DNA of 57,007 nucleotides from Methylobacter sp. (lineage in GTDB: Bacteria; Pseudomonadota; Gammaproteobacteria; Methylococcales; Methylomonadaceae): the NCBI GenBank assembly GCA_024636505.1, contig JAGXGY010000029.1:1-57007 (forward strand), written 5' to 3'. The notes beneath the pieces are model-generated. The model was not told where the DNA came from. It saw nothing but the letters and a program-made list of their open reading frames with translations, and did not search any database. Both the position numbers and the translations under genes were made by a program. How positions within the stretch are numbered: position 1 is the first letter of the stretch; each line of letters opens with the position of its first letter. Below are positions 34,720 to 44,385 of this stretch, piece after piece.

Positions 34720-35072
34720 CCATGGCAGATGCAGCACCAGGACAAGGTATATTGTCCCTTTCAATTAAAGATAAAAACGCGTTGTATAGCGCCTACATGC
34801 CTTTTATTACTAACGGCGGCCTGTTTATTCCTACCAGTCGTGAATATGAAATGGGGCAGGAGGTTTTTATGTTGCTCAATTTAATGGATGAAACCGAACG
34901 GCTGCCGATAGCCGGTAAAATAATCTGGATAACGCCTCCCGGATCGGAAGGCAATAGAGCCAGTGGCGTCGGCGTACAATTCAGCAACCAGGACGGCGGA
35001 TTGTCGCGCAACAAAATTGAGAATTATCTGGCCGGATCTTTAGAAAATGACCGCTCGACGCATACTATGTAA
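34716..35072 (+). CDS. PilZ-domain protein
   Basis: The 118-residue PilZ-family protein follows holB, the usual place for type IV pilus PilZ in gammaproteobacteria. The body has ILSLSIKDKNALYSAYMPFI, TNGGLFIPTS and GVGVQFSNQDGG. The N-terminal RxxxR motif required for c-di-GMP binding is not visible, in line with the PilZ of Pseudomonas, which works in pilus assembly without binding the nucleotide. The ATG overlaps the holB stop; a second ATG six bases on is possible. No other pilus gene is in the window. Confidence 0.9.
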   Translation: MTMADAAPGQGILSLSIKDKNALYSAYMPFITNGGLFIPTSREYEMGQEVFMLLNLMDETERLPIAGKIIWITPPGSEGNRASGVGVQFSNQDGGLSRNKIENYLAGSLENDRSTHTM

Positions 35073-35080
35073 ATAAGAGC

Positions 35081-35158
35081 AAAGGCGAAAGGCTGCGGGC
35101 AGACGTTGATGCCTAGGTTTTTTCGCCCTTCGCCCTTCGCCTTGTGCCTTTCGCCTTT
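35081..35158. repeat. GCGAAAGGC-type inverted repeat in the pilZ-tatD spacer
   Basis: AAAGGCGAAAGGC (35081-35093) has its exact complement at 35146-35158. Between them are reiterated CGCCCTTCGCC units. The spacer lies inside a conserved gene order and leaves tatD without a visible Shine-Dalgarno. The same core recurs at 45913-45921 and 52903-52914. Confidence 0.65.
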
Positions 35159-35181
35159 CGCCTGTTTTTATAAAAACTTTT

Positions 35182-35955
35182 ATGTTAATAGATTCCCATT
35201 GCCATCTGGATCGTATCGATCTTGCGCCCTATCAAAATGATTTTGCCTGTTTTATGCGCGAAGCGGCAAACAGCCGAATCGAGCATCTGTTATGTATTGC
35301 AATTGATTTGGAGGCCTATCCGGCAATGCTGGATTTGGTGTTACCTTATCCGCAAATATCGGTGACCGTAGGGGTGCATCCGAATGTTCAGGATGGTCAA
35401 GACCCCAGTGTCGAAGAGCTGATGATTTTAGGGCGTCCCGACAAAGTCATCGGCATCGGCGAGACCGGTCTGGATTATTTTCGTAGTGAAGGCGATGTCG
35501 ACTGGCAGCGCCAACGCTTCAGAAACCATATTAATGCCGCAAAAGCGTTGAAAAAACCGTTGATTATCCACACCCGGGAAGCCAAACACGATACCCTGCG
35601 TATCCTGGAAGAAGAGGGTGCGGGTGAAGTCGGGGGGGTTATCCATTGTTTTACCGAGGACTGGGAATTTGCCAAAAAAGCCTTGGATTTGAATTTTTAT
35701 ATTTCCTTCTCGGGTATAGTTACCTTTAACAGCGCTAAGGAAATCAAAGCAGTCGCCAACAAAGTACCTTCTGATCGCTTCCTTATCGAAACCGATTCCC
35801 CCTATCTGGCTCCCGTACCCTTCCGCGGCAGGCCCAACTATCCAACCTATGTACGCTATGTTGCGGAACATTTAGCCGAATTACGCGGCACCACCATCAA
35901 TAAAATCGCAGAATCATCGACTGAAAATTTTTATCGGTTATTCAAGTTCGCCTAA
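35182..35955 (+). CDS. TatD family hydrolase
   Basis: The 257-residue metal-dependent hydrolase has the family motifs MLIDSHCHLD (metal His residues), VTVGVHPNV, IGIGETGLDYF, PLIIHTREA, VIHCFTED and FLIETDSPYLAP. TatD-type proteins (YcfH/TatD) are nucleases, including 3'-5' DNA/RNA exonucleases; the YcfH branch follows holB in many genomes, as here after pilZ. The upstream spacer is repeat-filled and no Shine-Dalgarno is visible before ATG 35182. Confidence 0.95.
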   Translation: MLIDSHCHLDRIDLAPYQNDFACFMREAANSRIEHLLCIAIDLEAYPAMLDLVLPYPQISVTVGVHPNVQDGQDPSVEELMILGRPDKVIGIGETGLDYFRSEGDVDWQRQRFRNHINAAKALKKPLIIHTREAKHDTLRILEEEGAGEVGGVIHCFTEDWEFAKKALDLNFYISFSGIVTFNSAKEIKAVANKVPSDRFLIETDSPYLAPVPFRGRPNYPTYVRYVAEHLAELRGTTINKIAESSTENFYRLFKFA

Positions 35956-35994
35956 AACCGTCAATTGTTGCAAGGGGTTATTGTTTCAGCGCTT

Positions 35995-36501
35995 ATGAAA
36001 AATGATGAGGTCGGCAAACTACAAAATTATCTGGATATTGGTATCGCCAAGCAGCAATTAACGGTCTATACAGACGGCAATCCGGTGCAGGTTTATGCGG
36101 TTTCCACGGCTAAAAAAGGCGTAGGCGAACTCATGGGCAGCGAATGTACGCCTACCGGCTGGCATAATATCAGAGCTAAAATTGGCGCAGGGCAAGCATT
36201 AAACTCGGTTTTTGTCGGCAGGCGTCCGACCGGTGAAATATACAGTGCTGGCCTAGGCAGACAATATCCGCAACGCGACTGGATATTAACCCGAATTCTG
36301 TGGCTAGGCGGTTTGGAACCGTATAAGAATCGTTACGGCAAAGTCGATACGACCTGGCGATATATTTATATACACGGCTGCCCTGATCAACTGATGCAGG
36401 CCGGTCCTGAGTCCCATGGCTGTATTCGGATGAAAAATGCCGATGTCTTGGATTTATTTAATCGGGTAGACGTTGGAGTTAAGGTTTATATTCATGAGTA
36501 A
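35995..36501 (+). CDS. L,D-transpeptidase catalytic-domain (YkuD) protein
   Basis: The protein carries the YkuD motif as IHG...SHGCIRM, giving the His/Cys active site (Cys near residue 144 counted from ATG 35995). The frame opens at a TTG (35965), but the ATG seems more likely. About 168 residues hold only the catalytic domain: LDIGIAKQQLTVY at the start, GWHNIRAKIG, then WRYIYIHGCPD. No signal peptide or membrane anchor is visible from either start, although the fold normally acts on peptidoglycan in the periplasm. It lies between tatD and truA, 31 bp before the truA start. Confidence 0.88.
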   Translation: MKNDEVGKLQNYLDIGIAKQQLTVYTDGNPVQVYAVSTAKKGVGELMGSECTPTGWHNIRAKIGAGQALNSVFVGRRPTGEIYSAGLGRQYPQRDWILTRILWLGGLEPYKNRYGKVDTTWRYIYIHGCPDQLMQAGPESHGCIRMKNADVLDLFNRVDVGVKVYIHE

Positions 36502-36531
36502 TTGTATTTTTGTCGGCGTAAAGGGGCTTGG

Positions 36532-37335
36532 ATGATGCGTATTATTCTAGGTATCGAATATGACGGCAGCGGTTTTTGCGGTTGGCAGTGGCAAGTTGAT
36601 CAGCGCAGCGTTCAGCAGGTGCTTGAGCAGGCTTTGTCGAGAGTCGCCAATCATAAAGTTACTGTGCAGTGTGCCGGAAGGACCGATACCGGCGTGCATG
36701 CGCTTGAGCAAGTGGTGCATTTTGATTCAAAAACAGAGCGAGAGCTTCATGCCTGGATGCTGGGCGGCAATAGCAATTTGCCGGATGATGTCAGGATCAC
36801 CTGGGTAAAGCAGGCGACAGGCGATTTCCACGCCAGATACAGTGCCATTGCCCGCTTTTATCGCTATGTTATTCTTAATCGGCCGATAAAATCGGCATTA
36901 TTGCGCAAGCAGGTGACTTGGCATCATAACCCGCTGGATGTCGATAAAATGCACAGTGCCGCGCAACATCTGATCGGCAAGCATGATTTTTCTTCGTTCA
37001 GAGCGCAAGGTTGTCAATCGAAAAGTCCTTGTCGGCAGATGTATTTTATTGATGTTTATCGGGAGGATGACAAGGTCATTATTGATATTTCCGCCAATGC
37101 TTTTTTGCATCACATGGTCAGGAATATTGCCGGAGTATTGATGGACATAGGCGCAGGAAAGCAGGAAATAAGCTGGACTCGGGAGTTGCTTGAGGTTAAA
37201 AGCCGCAAGCTGGGTGGCGTAACTGCACCGCCTGACGGCTTGTATCTGGGGGCGGTTTATTATCCGGAGCATTACGGCATTGGTAAGCATCCGATATTTG
37301 ATAAATTACCGATTGATGCCAAGCGGCATGATTAA
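36532..37335 (+). CDS. truA: tRNA pseudouridine(38-40) synthase TruA
   Basis: TruA converts uridines 38-40 in the anticodon arm. The frame opens at 36502, but the ATG-ATG pair at 36532 with AAGGGG upstream gives the usual start MMRIILGIEYDGSGFCGWQ. The catalytic Asp lies in CAGRTDTGVHALEQV; FHARYSAIARFYRYVI and FLHHMVRNIAGVLMDIG are also typical. 267 residues. Pseudomonas-type order truA-trpF is kept, with a DUF2231 gene inserted. Confidence 0.97.
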   Translation: MMRIILGIEYDGSGFCGWQWQVDQRSVQQVLEQALSRVANHKVTVQCAGRTDTGVHALEQVVHFDSKTERELHAWMLGGNSNLPDDVRITWVKQATGDFHARYSAIARFYRYVILNRPIKSALLRKQVTWHHNPLDVDKMHSAAQHLIGKHDFSSFRAQGCQSKSPCRQMYFIDVYREDDKVIIDISANAFLHHMVRNIAGVLMDIGAGKQEISWTRELLEVKSRKLGGVTAPPDGLYLGAVYYPEHYGIGKHPIFDKLPIDAKRHD

Positions 37336-37411
37336 CGGCAGTGCAATACGCCTTGCTTATTTGCAATTGCCTGAATATCAAGTAGATTGTTTTCCTTTAT
37401 AAATAATAGCG

Positions 37412-38047
37412 ATGGTTGGTATGAATAATTTTTTGTCTTTTCAAATTCATGGTGGGGCCGATCACGGCGGTGGTGTTGCCGACAGCGTTTCTAGTCTACT
37501 GGTTTTTTTTGAGGGACTTTCAACGCGTGATCCGGCAGATATTTTTTCGACATTAATGCCGGGTCTTTCCGGTATGGACAATATTCATCCGGTGCTGGTG
37601 CATTTTCCGATTGCATTTTTATCGGCTTTTTTTGCTTTGGACATGATCGGTACGCTGGCTAAAAAACAACATTGGCGTAACGTTGCCGGTTGGTTGCTGT
37701 ACTTGGGCGCCGTCGCCGCCGTCTTTACGGTGATTGCCGGTTTCAGTGCGGCGGGTTCGGTAGCGCATGGCGACGAGGTTCATGCCATCATGGAACGGCA
37801 CAAGAATTTTGGTGTGGCTGTGCTTTGCTTGGCAATTTTATTATCAGCTTGGCGAGCAATCAGTAGAGGTGTCATTGAAGGCATGGCCAATTATTTTTTT
37901 CTGGCATTAGCGGCATTACTGTTTGGATTAATGGTGTTAGGTGCCGATCTAGGCGGATTGATGGTTTATCAATACGGCGTGGCCGTTAAGTCTTTTCAGA
38001 CTGACGTTCCTGGTGCTCATCAGCATGGACATCAACATCAGCATTAA
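37412..38047 (+). CDS. DUF2231 membrane protein with His-rich tail
   Basis: The 211-residue protein has the DUF2231 motif [14 protein letters not shown] and four membrane helices (about residues 55-75, 85-110, 130-150, 160-185). The C-terminus ends [10 protein letters not shown] and an N-terminal HGGADHGGG is also His-rich, suggesting metal binding. DUF2231 proteins are often found with c-type cytochromes or metal handling, but the role is unknown. It interrupts the usual truA-trpF neighbourhood. The first Met (37412) and Met4 are both possible starts. Confidence 0.85.
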   Translation: MVGMNNFLSFQIHGGADHGGGVADSVSSLLVFFEGLSTRDPADIFSTLMPGLSGMDNIHPVLVHFPIAFLSAFFALDMIGTLAKKQHWRNVAGWLLYLGAVAAVFTVIAGFSAAGSVAHGDEVHAIMERHKNFGVAVLCLAILLSAWRAISRGVIEGMANYFFLALAALLFGLMVLGADLGGLMVYQYGVAVKSFQTDVPGAHQHGHQHQH

Positions 38048-38277
38048 TCAAGTCGGGAGACTTGCCACGAACGGCTTAAGCTTGGGTTGTCCCTGCCTGT
38101 AGCGCGAGCCCTTGCAAATAAAATCTATTGATAAAAAATGGGTTAAAAAAACCGGGTAAAAAATTCAAGCTATTGATTTTAAGTCGAATTTAAAAGTCAA
38201 GTGCGGCAACCCTGTCCCAGTTTAAGTTGGTGGCCTAAGCCGCATGGTTTTATGGTATTCTAGACGGCTAGGTTTTT
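38048..38277. other. Intergenic region before trpF
   Basis: The spacer holds no gene. Directly after the DUF2231 stop is a small perfect hairpin, CAAGTC-GGGA-GACTTG (38049-38064). The middle is AT-rich. No Trp-rich leader peptide or attenuator of the enteric type is visible before trpF. A TATTCT hexamer near 38255 could be a -10, but no good -35 accompanies it. Confidence 0.5.
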
Positions 38278-38301
38278 TTGGTTAAATTCTCATATCACTT
38301 T

Positions 38302-38934
38302 ATGCGAACTCGCGTTAAAATTTGCGGTTTTACCCGTGTCGAAGATGCTGTTTGTGCGGCTCAATTAGGCGTCGATGCAATTGGTCTGGTATTTTATCCG
38401 CCCAGTCCGAGGCATGTTGGTATTGAGCAGGCGGTTGACATTGTTAAGGCTTTGCCGGCATTTGTTTCGGTAGTCGCGTTATTTGTCGATGAGCAGGCCT
38501 CACGGATACGCGAGGTTTTGGCGCAGGTGCCGGTAGATTGTCTGCAATTTCATGGCGATGAATCTGCCGAAGCTTGCAGGCTTTATGGCAAGCGTTATAT
38601 GAAGGCTGTGAGGATGCAGGAGGCTATCGATATTCCGGCTTTGGCGCGGCACTATCACGATGCGGCAGGTTTGTTGCTGGATGCTTATCATCCGGGAGCG
38701 AAAGGCGGTACCGGCAGCCGGTTTGATTGGAACAGAATTCCTGAACATTGCACTCTGCCAATCATATTGGCAGGCGGCTTGGACGAACATAATGCCAGGC
38801 AGGCAGTACAGACAGTAAGACCTTATGCGCTGGATATCAGTAGCGGTGTCGAAGCGGGAAAAGGTGTTAAGGATGCGCTAAAAATGGCGGCATTCATACG
38901 TGAAGTTAATGAGGGTGACAGAATAATAATATGA
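38302..38934 (+). CDS. trpF: Phosphoribosylanthranilate isomerase
   Basis: TrpF performs the Amadori rearrangement in tryptophan synthesis. The ATG at 38302 gives [16 protein letters not shown] with the catalytic Cys; the frame opens eight codons earlier. Family features: [63 protein letters not shown]. 210 residues. It overlaps trpB by 4 bp, and the separate trpFBA unit is typical for gammaproteobacteria outside the enterics. Confidence 0.97.
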   Translation: MRTRVKICGFTRVEDAVCAAQLGVDAIGLVFYPPSPRHVGIEQAVDIVKALPAFVSVVALFVDEQASRIREVLAQVPVDCLQFHGDESAEACRLYGKRYMKAVRMQEAIDIPALARHYHDAAGLLLDAYHPGAKGGTGSRFDWNRIPEHCTLPIILAGGLDEHNARQAVQTVRPYALDISSGVEAGKGVKDALKMAAFIREVNEGDRIII

Positions 38935-40133
38935 CAGAAAAATATAATATGCCCGATGAGCGGGGACACTTTGGCCCTTACGGCGGAATGTTTGTTGCAG
39001 AAACATTAATGCTGCCGATTCAGGAATTGAATACCGCTTATCGGCAGTATTTAGACGATCCTGATTTTATAGCGGAACTGGATGCCGATTTAAAGCATTA
39101 TGTAGGCAGGCCTTCACCTTTATATCATGCCGAACGCTGGAGTCGAGAACTGGGCGGCGCGCAGATTTATTTGAAACGTGAAGACCTTAACCATACCGGT
39201 GCCCATAAAATAAACAATACCATCGGTCAGGCTTTATTGGCTAGGCGTATGGGCAAGACGCGGATAATTGCTGAAACCGGAGCCGGTCAGCATGGTGTTG
39301 CGACCGCAACGGTTGCCGCAAGACTGGGCCTGGAGTGCGTGATTTACATGGGGGCTGTCGATGTTGTCAGACAGTCTTTAAATGTGTATCGGATGAAGTT
39401 ATTAGGCGCGACCGTGGTGCCGGTTGAATCCGGTTCAAAAACGCTAAAAGATGCGTTGAATGAAGCGCTCAGAGATTGGGTGACCAATGTCGATAATACT
39501 TTTTATATCATCGGTACCGTTGCAGGGCCGCATCCCTATCCTGCTATGGTCAGGGATTTTCAGGCTATCATCGGCCGCGAAGCGAAGCAACAATGCCTGG
39601 AGCAAGTCGGGCGCTTGCCGGATGCGCTGGTTGCCTGTGTCGGCGGCGGATCAAATGCCATCGGTTTGTTTTATCCGTTTATCGACGACCGTTCGGTAAA
39701 AATGATCGGTGTTGAAGCGGCGGGTGACGGTGTTGAAACCGGTCGTCATTCTGCACCGTTATGCGCCGGCCGTCCGGGCGTATTGCATGGTAACCGGACT
39801 TATCTGATGGAAGATGACGATGGTGAAATCATCGAGACGCATTCCATTTCGGCCGGTCTGGATTATCCGGGCGTAGGTCCTGAACATGCCTGGCTTAAAG
39901 ATACCGGCAGGGCTGAATATGTCAACATTACCGATACCGAGGCGCTGGAAGGCTTCCACGCATTAACCCGAATGGAAGGCATTATTCCTGCATTGGAATC
40001 GAGTCATGCCATGGCTTATACGATGAAGCTGGCGCCAACCATGAAAAAAGACGAAATTATCATCGTCTGCCTGTCCGGTCGCGGCGATAAAGATATGCAA
40101 ACCATGGCGCAACGCGAGGGAATAGAACTGTGA
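38931..40133 (+). CDS. trpB: Tryptophan synthase beta subunit
   Basis: TrpB joins indole and serine using PLP. Lys93 in [13 protein letters not shown] binds PLP, with the phosphate loop [12 protein letters not shown] and [17 protein letters not shown]. The N-terminus [17 protein letters not shown] is canonical at 400 residues. It overlaps trpF and trpA by 4 bp each, supporting coupled synthesis of the alpha2-beta2 complex. Confidence 0.98.
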   Translation: MTEKYNMPDERGHFGPYGGMFVAETLMLPIQELNTAYRQYLDDPDFIAELDADLKHYVGRPSPLYHAERWSRELGGAQIYLKREDLNHTGAHKINNTIGQALLARRMGKTRIIAETGAGQHGVATATVAARLGLECVIYMGAVDVVRQSLNVYRMKLLGATVVPVESGSKTLKDALNEALRDWVTNVDNTFYIIGTVAGPHPYPAMVRDFQAIIGREAKQQCLEQVGRLPDALVACVGGGSNAIGLFYPFIDDRSVKMIGVEAAGDGVETGRHSAPLCAGRPGVLHGNRTYLMEDDDGEIIETHSISAGLDYPGVGPEHAWLKDTGRAEYVNITDTEALEGFHALTRMEGIIPALESSHAMAYTMKLAPTMKKDEIIIVCLSGRGDKDMQTMAQREGIEL

Positions 40134-40933
40134 GTCGATTAGCTGCAACATTTGAAGCATTAGCCAAAACAGGCCGTAAGGCACTAATTCCGTTTATTAC
40201 TGCGGGCGACCCTAGACCTGATTTCACCTTGCCGATGATGCATGCCATGGTTGAAGCCGGTGCCGATGTGATCGAATTGGGTATACCGTTTTCCGATCCC
40301 ATGGCGGACGGGCCGGTTATTCAGCGAGCCAGTGAGCGTGCTTTGGAGCACAAAATGAGCTTAAGACGTACCTTGGCCATCGTCACAGAATTCAGAAAAA
40401 CCAATCAGCAAACCCCGGTGGTGCTGATGGGCTATGTCAATCCTATTGAGGCCATGGGTTACGAAGATTTTGCCAATGCTGCGCAACGTGCCGATATTGA
40501 TGGCGTTTTAACGGTTGACTTGCCGCCGGAAGAGGCGGGTGATTGTGTGTCTTTGTTAAAGGCGCGCGATATTGATCCGATTTTTTTATTGGCACCTAAC
40601 AGCACTGATGAACGCATTAAAAGCATGGATACTGCAGGTTCAGGTTATCTTTATTACGTCTCGTTGAAAGGTGTAACCGGTGCAGGGCATTTAAATGTTG
40701 CCGATGTCGAAGCCAAGCTAAATCAAATTAAGGCTAATACCGCTCTGCCTGTGGCTATCGGGTTTGGCGTCAAGGATGCGCAAACGGCAAAGACGGTTGC
40801 CGACTTGGGTGACGGAGTGGTTGTCGGCAGCGCCTTAATCAGTAAAATTGAGGCGAATCTGGATGATCTGGACGCTGCTAAAAAAGCGATAGTCGATTTG
40901 TTGGTTGCCATGCGCCAGGCAATGGATAACTGA
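40130..40933 (+). CDS. trpA: Tryptophan synthase alpha subunit
   Basis: TrpA cleaves indole-3-glycerol phosphate and channels indole to TrpB. Catalytic Glu49 and Asp60 lie in [19 protein letters not shown], at the same positions as in the E. coli protein. Other features are [20 protein letters not shown], and [15 protein letters not shown]. 267 residues. A 69-bp spacer before accD contains a GATGG/CCATC inverted element (about 40947-40972). Confidence 0.98.
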   Translation: MSRLAATFEALAKTGRKALIPFITAGDPRPDFTLPMMHAMVEAGADVIELGIPFSDPMADGPVIQRASERALEHKMSLRRTLAIVTEFRKTNQQTPVVLMGYVNPIEAMGYEDFANAAQRADIDGVLTVDLPPEEAGDCVSLLKARDIDPIFLLAPNSTDERIKSMDTAGSGYLYYVSLKGVTGAGHLNVADVEAKLNQIKANTALPVAIGFGVKDAQTAKTVADLGDGVVVGSALISKIEANLDDLDAAKKAIVDLLVAMRQAMDN

Positions 40934-41002
40934 AAGATAGATGGTAGGATGGGCTTGCGTAAGGAGATCCATCAAACAACAGTAACACTAAAGGGCAGAT
41001 GA

Positions 41003-41971
41003 ATGAGTTGGTTTGAAAAGTTAATCCCTTCAACAATTAGAACGGAAGGGTCGAATAAAAAAGGCGCCGTGCCGGAAGGATTGTGGAATAAGTGCCCGAG
41101 TTGCAATGCGATTCTTTATAACACCGAGCTGGAAAGAAATTTCAGTGTTTGCCCAAAATGTGAGCATCACATGCGCATTTCGGCCAGAACCCGATTAACG
41201 ATGTTTCTGGACGAAGGCGATCACCAAGAAATAGGTAAGCATGTTAAGCCTATCGATCCATTAAGATTTAAAGACAGTAAGAAATATAAAGACAGGATTA
41301 CCCAGGCGCAAAAACAGACCAAAGAAAATGATGCGCTGGTGGTGATTAAAGGTCAGCTAAAAGGACAGGATATTGTTGCGGCTGCTTTTGATTTCGGCTT
41401 TATGGGCGGGTCAATGGGTTCTGTGGTCGGCGAAAAATTCGTTCGTGGCGTCAACAAAAGCCTGGAGCTGGGCGTTCCGTTTATTGTGTTTACGGCCAGC
41501 GGCGGTGCGCGTATGCAGGAGTCGCTGTTTTCGTTGTTTCAAATGGCGAAAACCAGTGCGGTTTTGGCTAAATTGTCCGCTGCCGGACTCCCGTATATAT
41601 CGTTCATGACCGATCCGACGATGGGCGGGGTTTCAGCCAGCTTAGCTATGCTGGGTGACATTAATGTTGCCGAACCGAATGCCTTGATCGGTTTTGCCGG
41701 TCCCCGGGTAATCGAGCAAACCGTTCGTGAAAAACTCCCGGACGGCTTTCAGCGTAGCGAATTTTTACAGGAGCATGGTGCTATCGATATGATTATCGAT
41801 AGACGTGAAATGCGCGATAAGATTGCCGGTATTTTGGCGCTGTTGATGGCGGGTAGGGACATTGCAATACCAAAAACCCCCCTGGCAAGCTCTATCCCTT
41901 TGATAACGGGAGAAGCCGAAGTTGAGGTTGAAGCCGATAATGTTTTGCATCACTCGGCTCAGGAAGGCTGA
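41003..41971 (+). CDS. accD: Acetyl-CoA carboxylase carboxyltransferase beta subunit
   Basis: AccD with AccA transfers CO2 from biotin to acetyl-CoA, making malonyl-CoA for the fatty acid genes elsewhere in the window. The N-terminal zinc ribbon has Cys31, Cys34, Cys50 and Cys53. The carboxyltransferase core has [41 protein letters not shown] and [14 protein letters not shown]. The 322 residues include an acidic C-terminal tail. The position before folC is conserved. Confidence 0.98.
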   Translation: MSWFEKLIPSTIRTEGSNKKGAVPEGLWNKCPSCNAILYNTELERNFSVCPKCEHHMRISARTRLTMFLDEGDHQEIGKHVKPIDPLRFKDSKKYKDRITQAQKQTKENDALVVIKGQLKGQDIVAAAFDFGFMGGSMGSVVGEKFVRGVNKSLELGVPFIVFTASGGARMQESLFSLFQMAKTSAVLAKLSAAGLPYISFMTDPTMGGVSASLAMLGDINVAEPNALIGFAGPRVIEQTVREKLPDGFQRSEFLQEHGAIDMIIDRREMRDKIAGILALLMAGRDIAIPKTPLASSIPLITGEAEVEVEADNVLHHSAQEG

Positions 41972-41986
41972 TGTTATTATTGATTA

Positions 41987-43258
41987 ATGATAGGTTTTGA
42001 TTCGCTAGAGGGATGGTTGACGTGGCAGGAAAGCTTTCATCCTCTAGTCATCGATTTGGGTTTGGAGCGGGCCGCACAGGTTTTTCATGCGCTTAATCCC
42101 GATTATGCTAAACCTCCAACTGTTACTGTGGCCGGAACCAATGGCAAAGGCTCCTCTGTCGCTTGTCTTGAGGCTATTTACACGGCGCAAGGCTATCGGG
42201 TGGGGGCTTATACGTCGCCGCATATCCTGAAATATAACGAAAGAATAAAAATTGACGGCAAACCGGTGTCGGATAACACCATTTGCGAAGCATTTGCAAG
42301 AATAGAGTCGGTACGAGGCAATACTTCATTAAGCTACTTTGAATTTGGTACACTGGCGGCATTGGATATATTTTTCCGTGCCGGAGTCGAGGTTCAATTG
42401 CTTGAGGTTGGTCTGGGCGGACGCTTGGATGCCGTTAATATTGTCGATCCCGATGTGGCATTGATCAGCAGTATCAGTATTGATCATATTGAATGGCTTG
42501 GCGGTACAAGAGAAGCCATAGGACGGGAAAAAGCCGGTATTTTTCGAGCAGACACTCCCGCCGTCATCGGTGATCCGGCGCCGCCTGAATCGTTAATACA
42601 GAGCGCTATTGAGCAACATGCCCTGCTGTATTGTCTCGGTAAGGACTTTGGCTATAAAAAGCAGACAATAGGATGGGATTGGTTCTCGGCCGACCGGCAA
42701 ATATTACAATTGCCTGAGCCGGGTTTAAAAGGGGAGCATCAGTATCGCAATGCATCGACGGTTATTTTGGCGGTGACCAAGATGGCTGAGGTTTTGCCGG
42801 TTACGGAAGCATCGATTAAACAGGGGCTGGAAAATGTCCGGTTAGCAGGTCGATTTCAATTGATTGACGGTGAAATTCCGGTGTTGCTGGATGTCGGTCA
42901 TAACCCTCAGGCAGTCCGAACATTGGCTGATTACGTGACGACTGTGTTTCCCGGAAGACGCATTCATGCTGTTTTTTCAATGATGAAAGACAAGGACATA
43001 GCCGGAGTCCTTGATATCATGAACCTGGTGGTTTACGACTGGTTTTTTGCGCCTTTGGCAAATCCTAGAGCGGTGACGGAAGCGGTCATGCGTGAAATTT
43101 TTTTACAAAGTTCGGTGTCCAGGGTTTCTTTTGGTTTTTCTGGTTTTACCGAGGCATTTGCTGCGGCAAAAAACCAGTCGAGAGAAGGCGATTTGTTATT
43201 GGTTTTTGGATCTTTCTTTTTGGTATCTGATTGCTTGGTTGAATTTGAAAATAAGTGA
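41987..43258 (+). CDS. folC: Bifunctional folylpolyglutamate/dihydrofolate synthase
   Basis: FolC adds glutamate to dihydropteroate and folates. The ATP-binding loop VAGTNGKGSSVACLEAIY is at about residues 46-63. Further motifs are GAYTSPHILKYNERIKI, GLGGRLDAVN, DHIEWLGGT.EAIGREKAG-type residues and DVGHNPQAV. 423 residues. It sits 15 bp after accD and 9 bp before the dedD-like gene in the standard accD-folC-dedD order. Confidence 0.97.
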   Translation: MIGFDSLEGWLTWQESFHPLVIDLGLERAAQVFHALNPDYAKPPTVTVAGTNGKGSSVACLEAIYTAQGYRVGAYTSPHILKYNERIKIDGKPVSDNTICEAFARIESVRGNTSLSYFEFGTLAALDIFFRAGVEVQLLEVGLGGRLDAVNIVDPDVALISSISIDHIEWLGGTREAIGREKAGIFRADTPAVIGDPAPPESLIQSAIEQHALLYCLGKDFGYKKQTIGWDWFSADRQILQLPEPGLKGEHQYRNASTVILAVTKMAEVLPVTEASIKQGLENVRLAGRFQLIDGEIPVLLDVGHNPQAVRTLADYVTTVFPGRRIHAVFSMMKDKDIAGVLDIMNLVVYDWFFAPLANPRAVTEAVMREIFLQSSVSRVSFGFSGFTEAFAAAKNQSREGDLLLVFGSFFLVSDCLVEFENK

Positions 43259-43267
43259 GTAGACGAA

Positions 43268-44047
43268 ATGGATCATGAATTAAAACAACGTTTGATTGGT
43301 GCGGTCGTTGTTACAGCGCTATGTGCAATTTTTATCCCGATGCTGTTCGATGACCCTGTCGATAATAGCGGCAAATTAGTCAGTGAACTGAGCATTCCTG
43401 CTCCAATAAATTCAAGTGCAGATGGCGGGATTGTGCCGGGCAGCGCCGATCAGGTTTTAGGCTTGCCGTATCCTGAGCCTTTATCGATCGAAAATACCAG
43501 CGATACTATTGACAATATCGGTGTAGGCGATGAGCCTGATAAACAGGATCGATCTAATGATGCCTTGTATGCCGAATCCGAAGGTTATTATGCCGCCGGG
43601 GATGAGGGCCTAAAAAGCACTCAATTAACGGATGATCAAATAAAAACAGCCGTTAAAGAGCCCGAAAAGATTCAGAAAGTTGTCGAGACGAAAAAGCCGG
43701 TAGCGGCTAAAAAACCTGTTAAAGCGCCAGTGGCTGTTAAGCAATCGACGCCTAAACCGCCTACGGTTACAGCAGAGGCAAAAAAGCCGACGGCTACACC
43801 GAAAGCGACTTCAAAATTAGTACGCTGGTATATTCAACTCGGTAGTTTTAGTAAAAAAGAAAATGCAATTTCTTATTGGAAAAGCTTAAGCGAACAAGGT
43901 TTACCCGCTTCGTTGGATACCGTCCAAACAGATAACGGCGTCATATACCGGCTTCGAGTAGGCCCGGAAATTAACCAGAAAAAAGCAGCCGCAATGAAGG
44001 CAAGACTGGATAAAAAGAACATAAAAGCAGTGTTGATGTTTGAGTGA
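43268..44047 (+). CDS. dedD: SPOR-domain cell division protein (DedD-like)
   Basis: An N-terminal membrane helix (LIGAVVVTALCAIFIPMLF) is followed by a Pro/Lys-rich periplasmic linker (residues 60-180) and a C-terminal SPOR domain: WYIQLGSFSKKENAISYW to RLRVGPEINQKKAAAM. SPOR domains bind denuded glycan strands at the division septum. The position after folC and before cvpA/purF identifies it as DedD. 259 residues. The linker is low in complexity (repeated KKP and APV). Confidence 0.95.
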   Translation: MDHELKQRLIGAVVVTALCAIFIPMLFDDPVDNSGKLVSELSIPAPINSSADGGIVPGSADQVLGLPYPEPLSIENTSDTIDNIGVGDEPDKQDRSNDALYAESEGYYAAGDEGLKSTQLTDDQIKTAVKEPEKIQKVVETKKPVAAKKPVKAPVAVKQSTPKPPTVTAEAKKPTATPKATSKLVRWYIQLGSFSKKENAISYWKSLSEQGLPASLDTVQTDNGVIYRLRVGPEINQKKAAAMKARLDKKNIKAVLMFE

Positions 44048-44149
44048 TGAGCAGCTTAGCAATAAGCAAACATCGCTTCGTTTGTTGCAGGGCGCTCCTT
44101 TCGGCTTGAAAGCCGAGGTTTAACCGGCAGGGAAGATTGATTAACCTTT

Positions 44150-44341
44150 ATGGGTCGTTTTGGTGGGATGATTTTTGGCGTTATACGCGTCATGGTCGTT
44201 GCCGCATTGCCAGGATTGGCGGCCTTGCTTAAGAATTCCCGGTGGAAAGAATCGACATTCATTCCATCTTTTCAATTGCTCGCTGTTTGGTTGCGAGATC
44301 ATTTTTCGTCAGGTATGGCGAATTACATCAGTTATCGCTGA
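44150..44341 (+). pseudogene. cvpA: cvpA 3' remnant (colicin V production protein family)
   Basis: The 63-residue frame MGRFGGMIFGVIRVMVVAAL to WKESTFIPSFQLLAVWLRDH matches the C-terminal third of CvpA, and cvpA is the gene expected here between dedD and purF. The N-terminal membrane part (about 100 residues) is absent: the 100 bp upstream hold only a TCGGCTT-GA-AAGCCGA hairpin (44101-44116) and an in-frame TGA shortly before the fragment. The ATG may be fortuitous. CvpA is an inner-membrane protein affecting purF expression and envelope traits. The remnant suggests loss by internal deletion. Confidence 0.75.
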
Positions 44342-44385
44342 TTTTTTTTCGTTAATTCTTAATAAACAATGCAGGTTAAAAAATA

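Noticed and set aside
38048-38301. Tryptophan attenuator before trpF
   Set aside because: No leader peptide with tandem Trp codons and no terminator/antiterminator pair.
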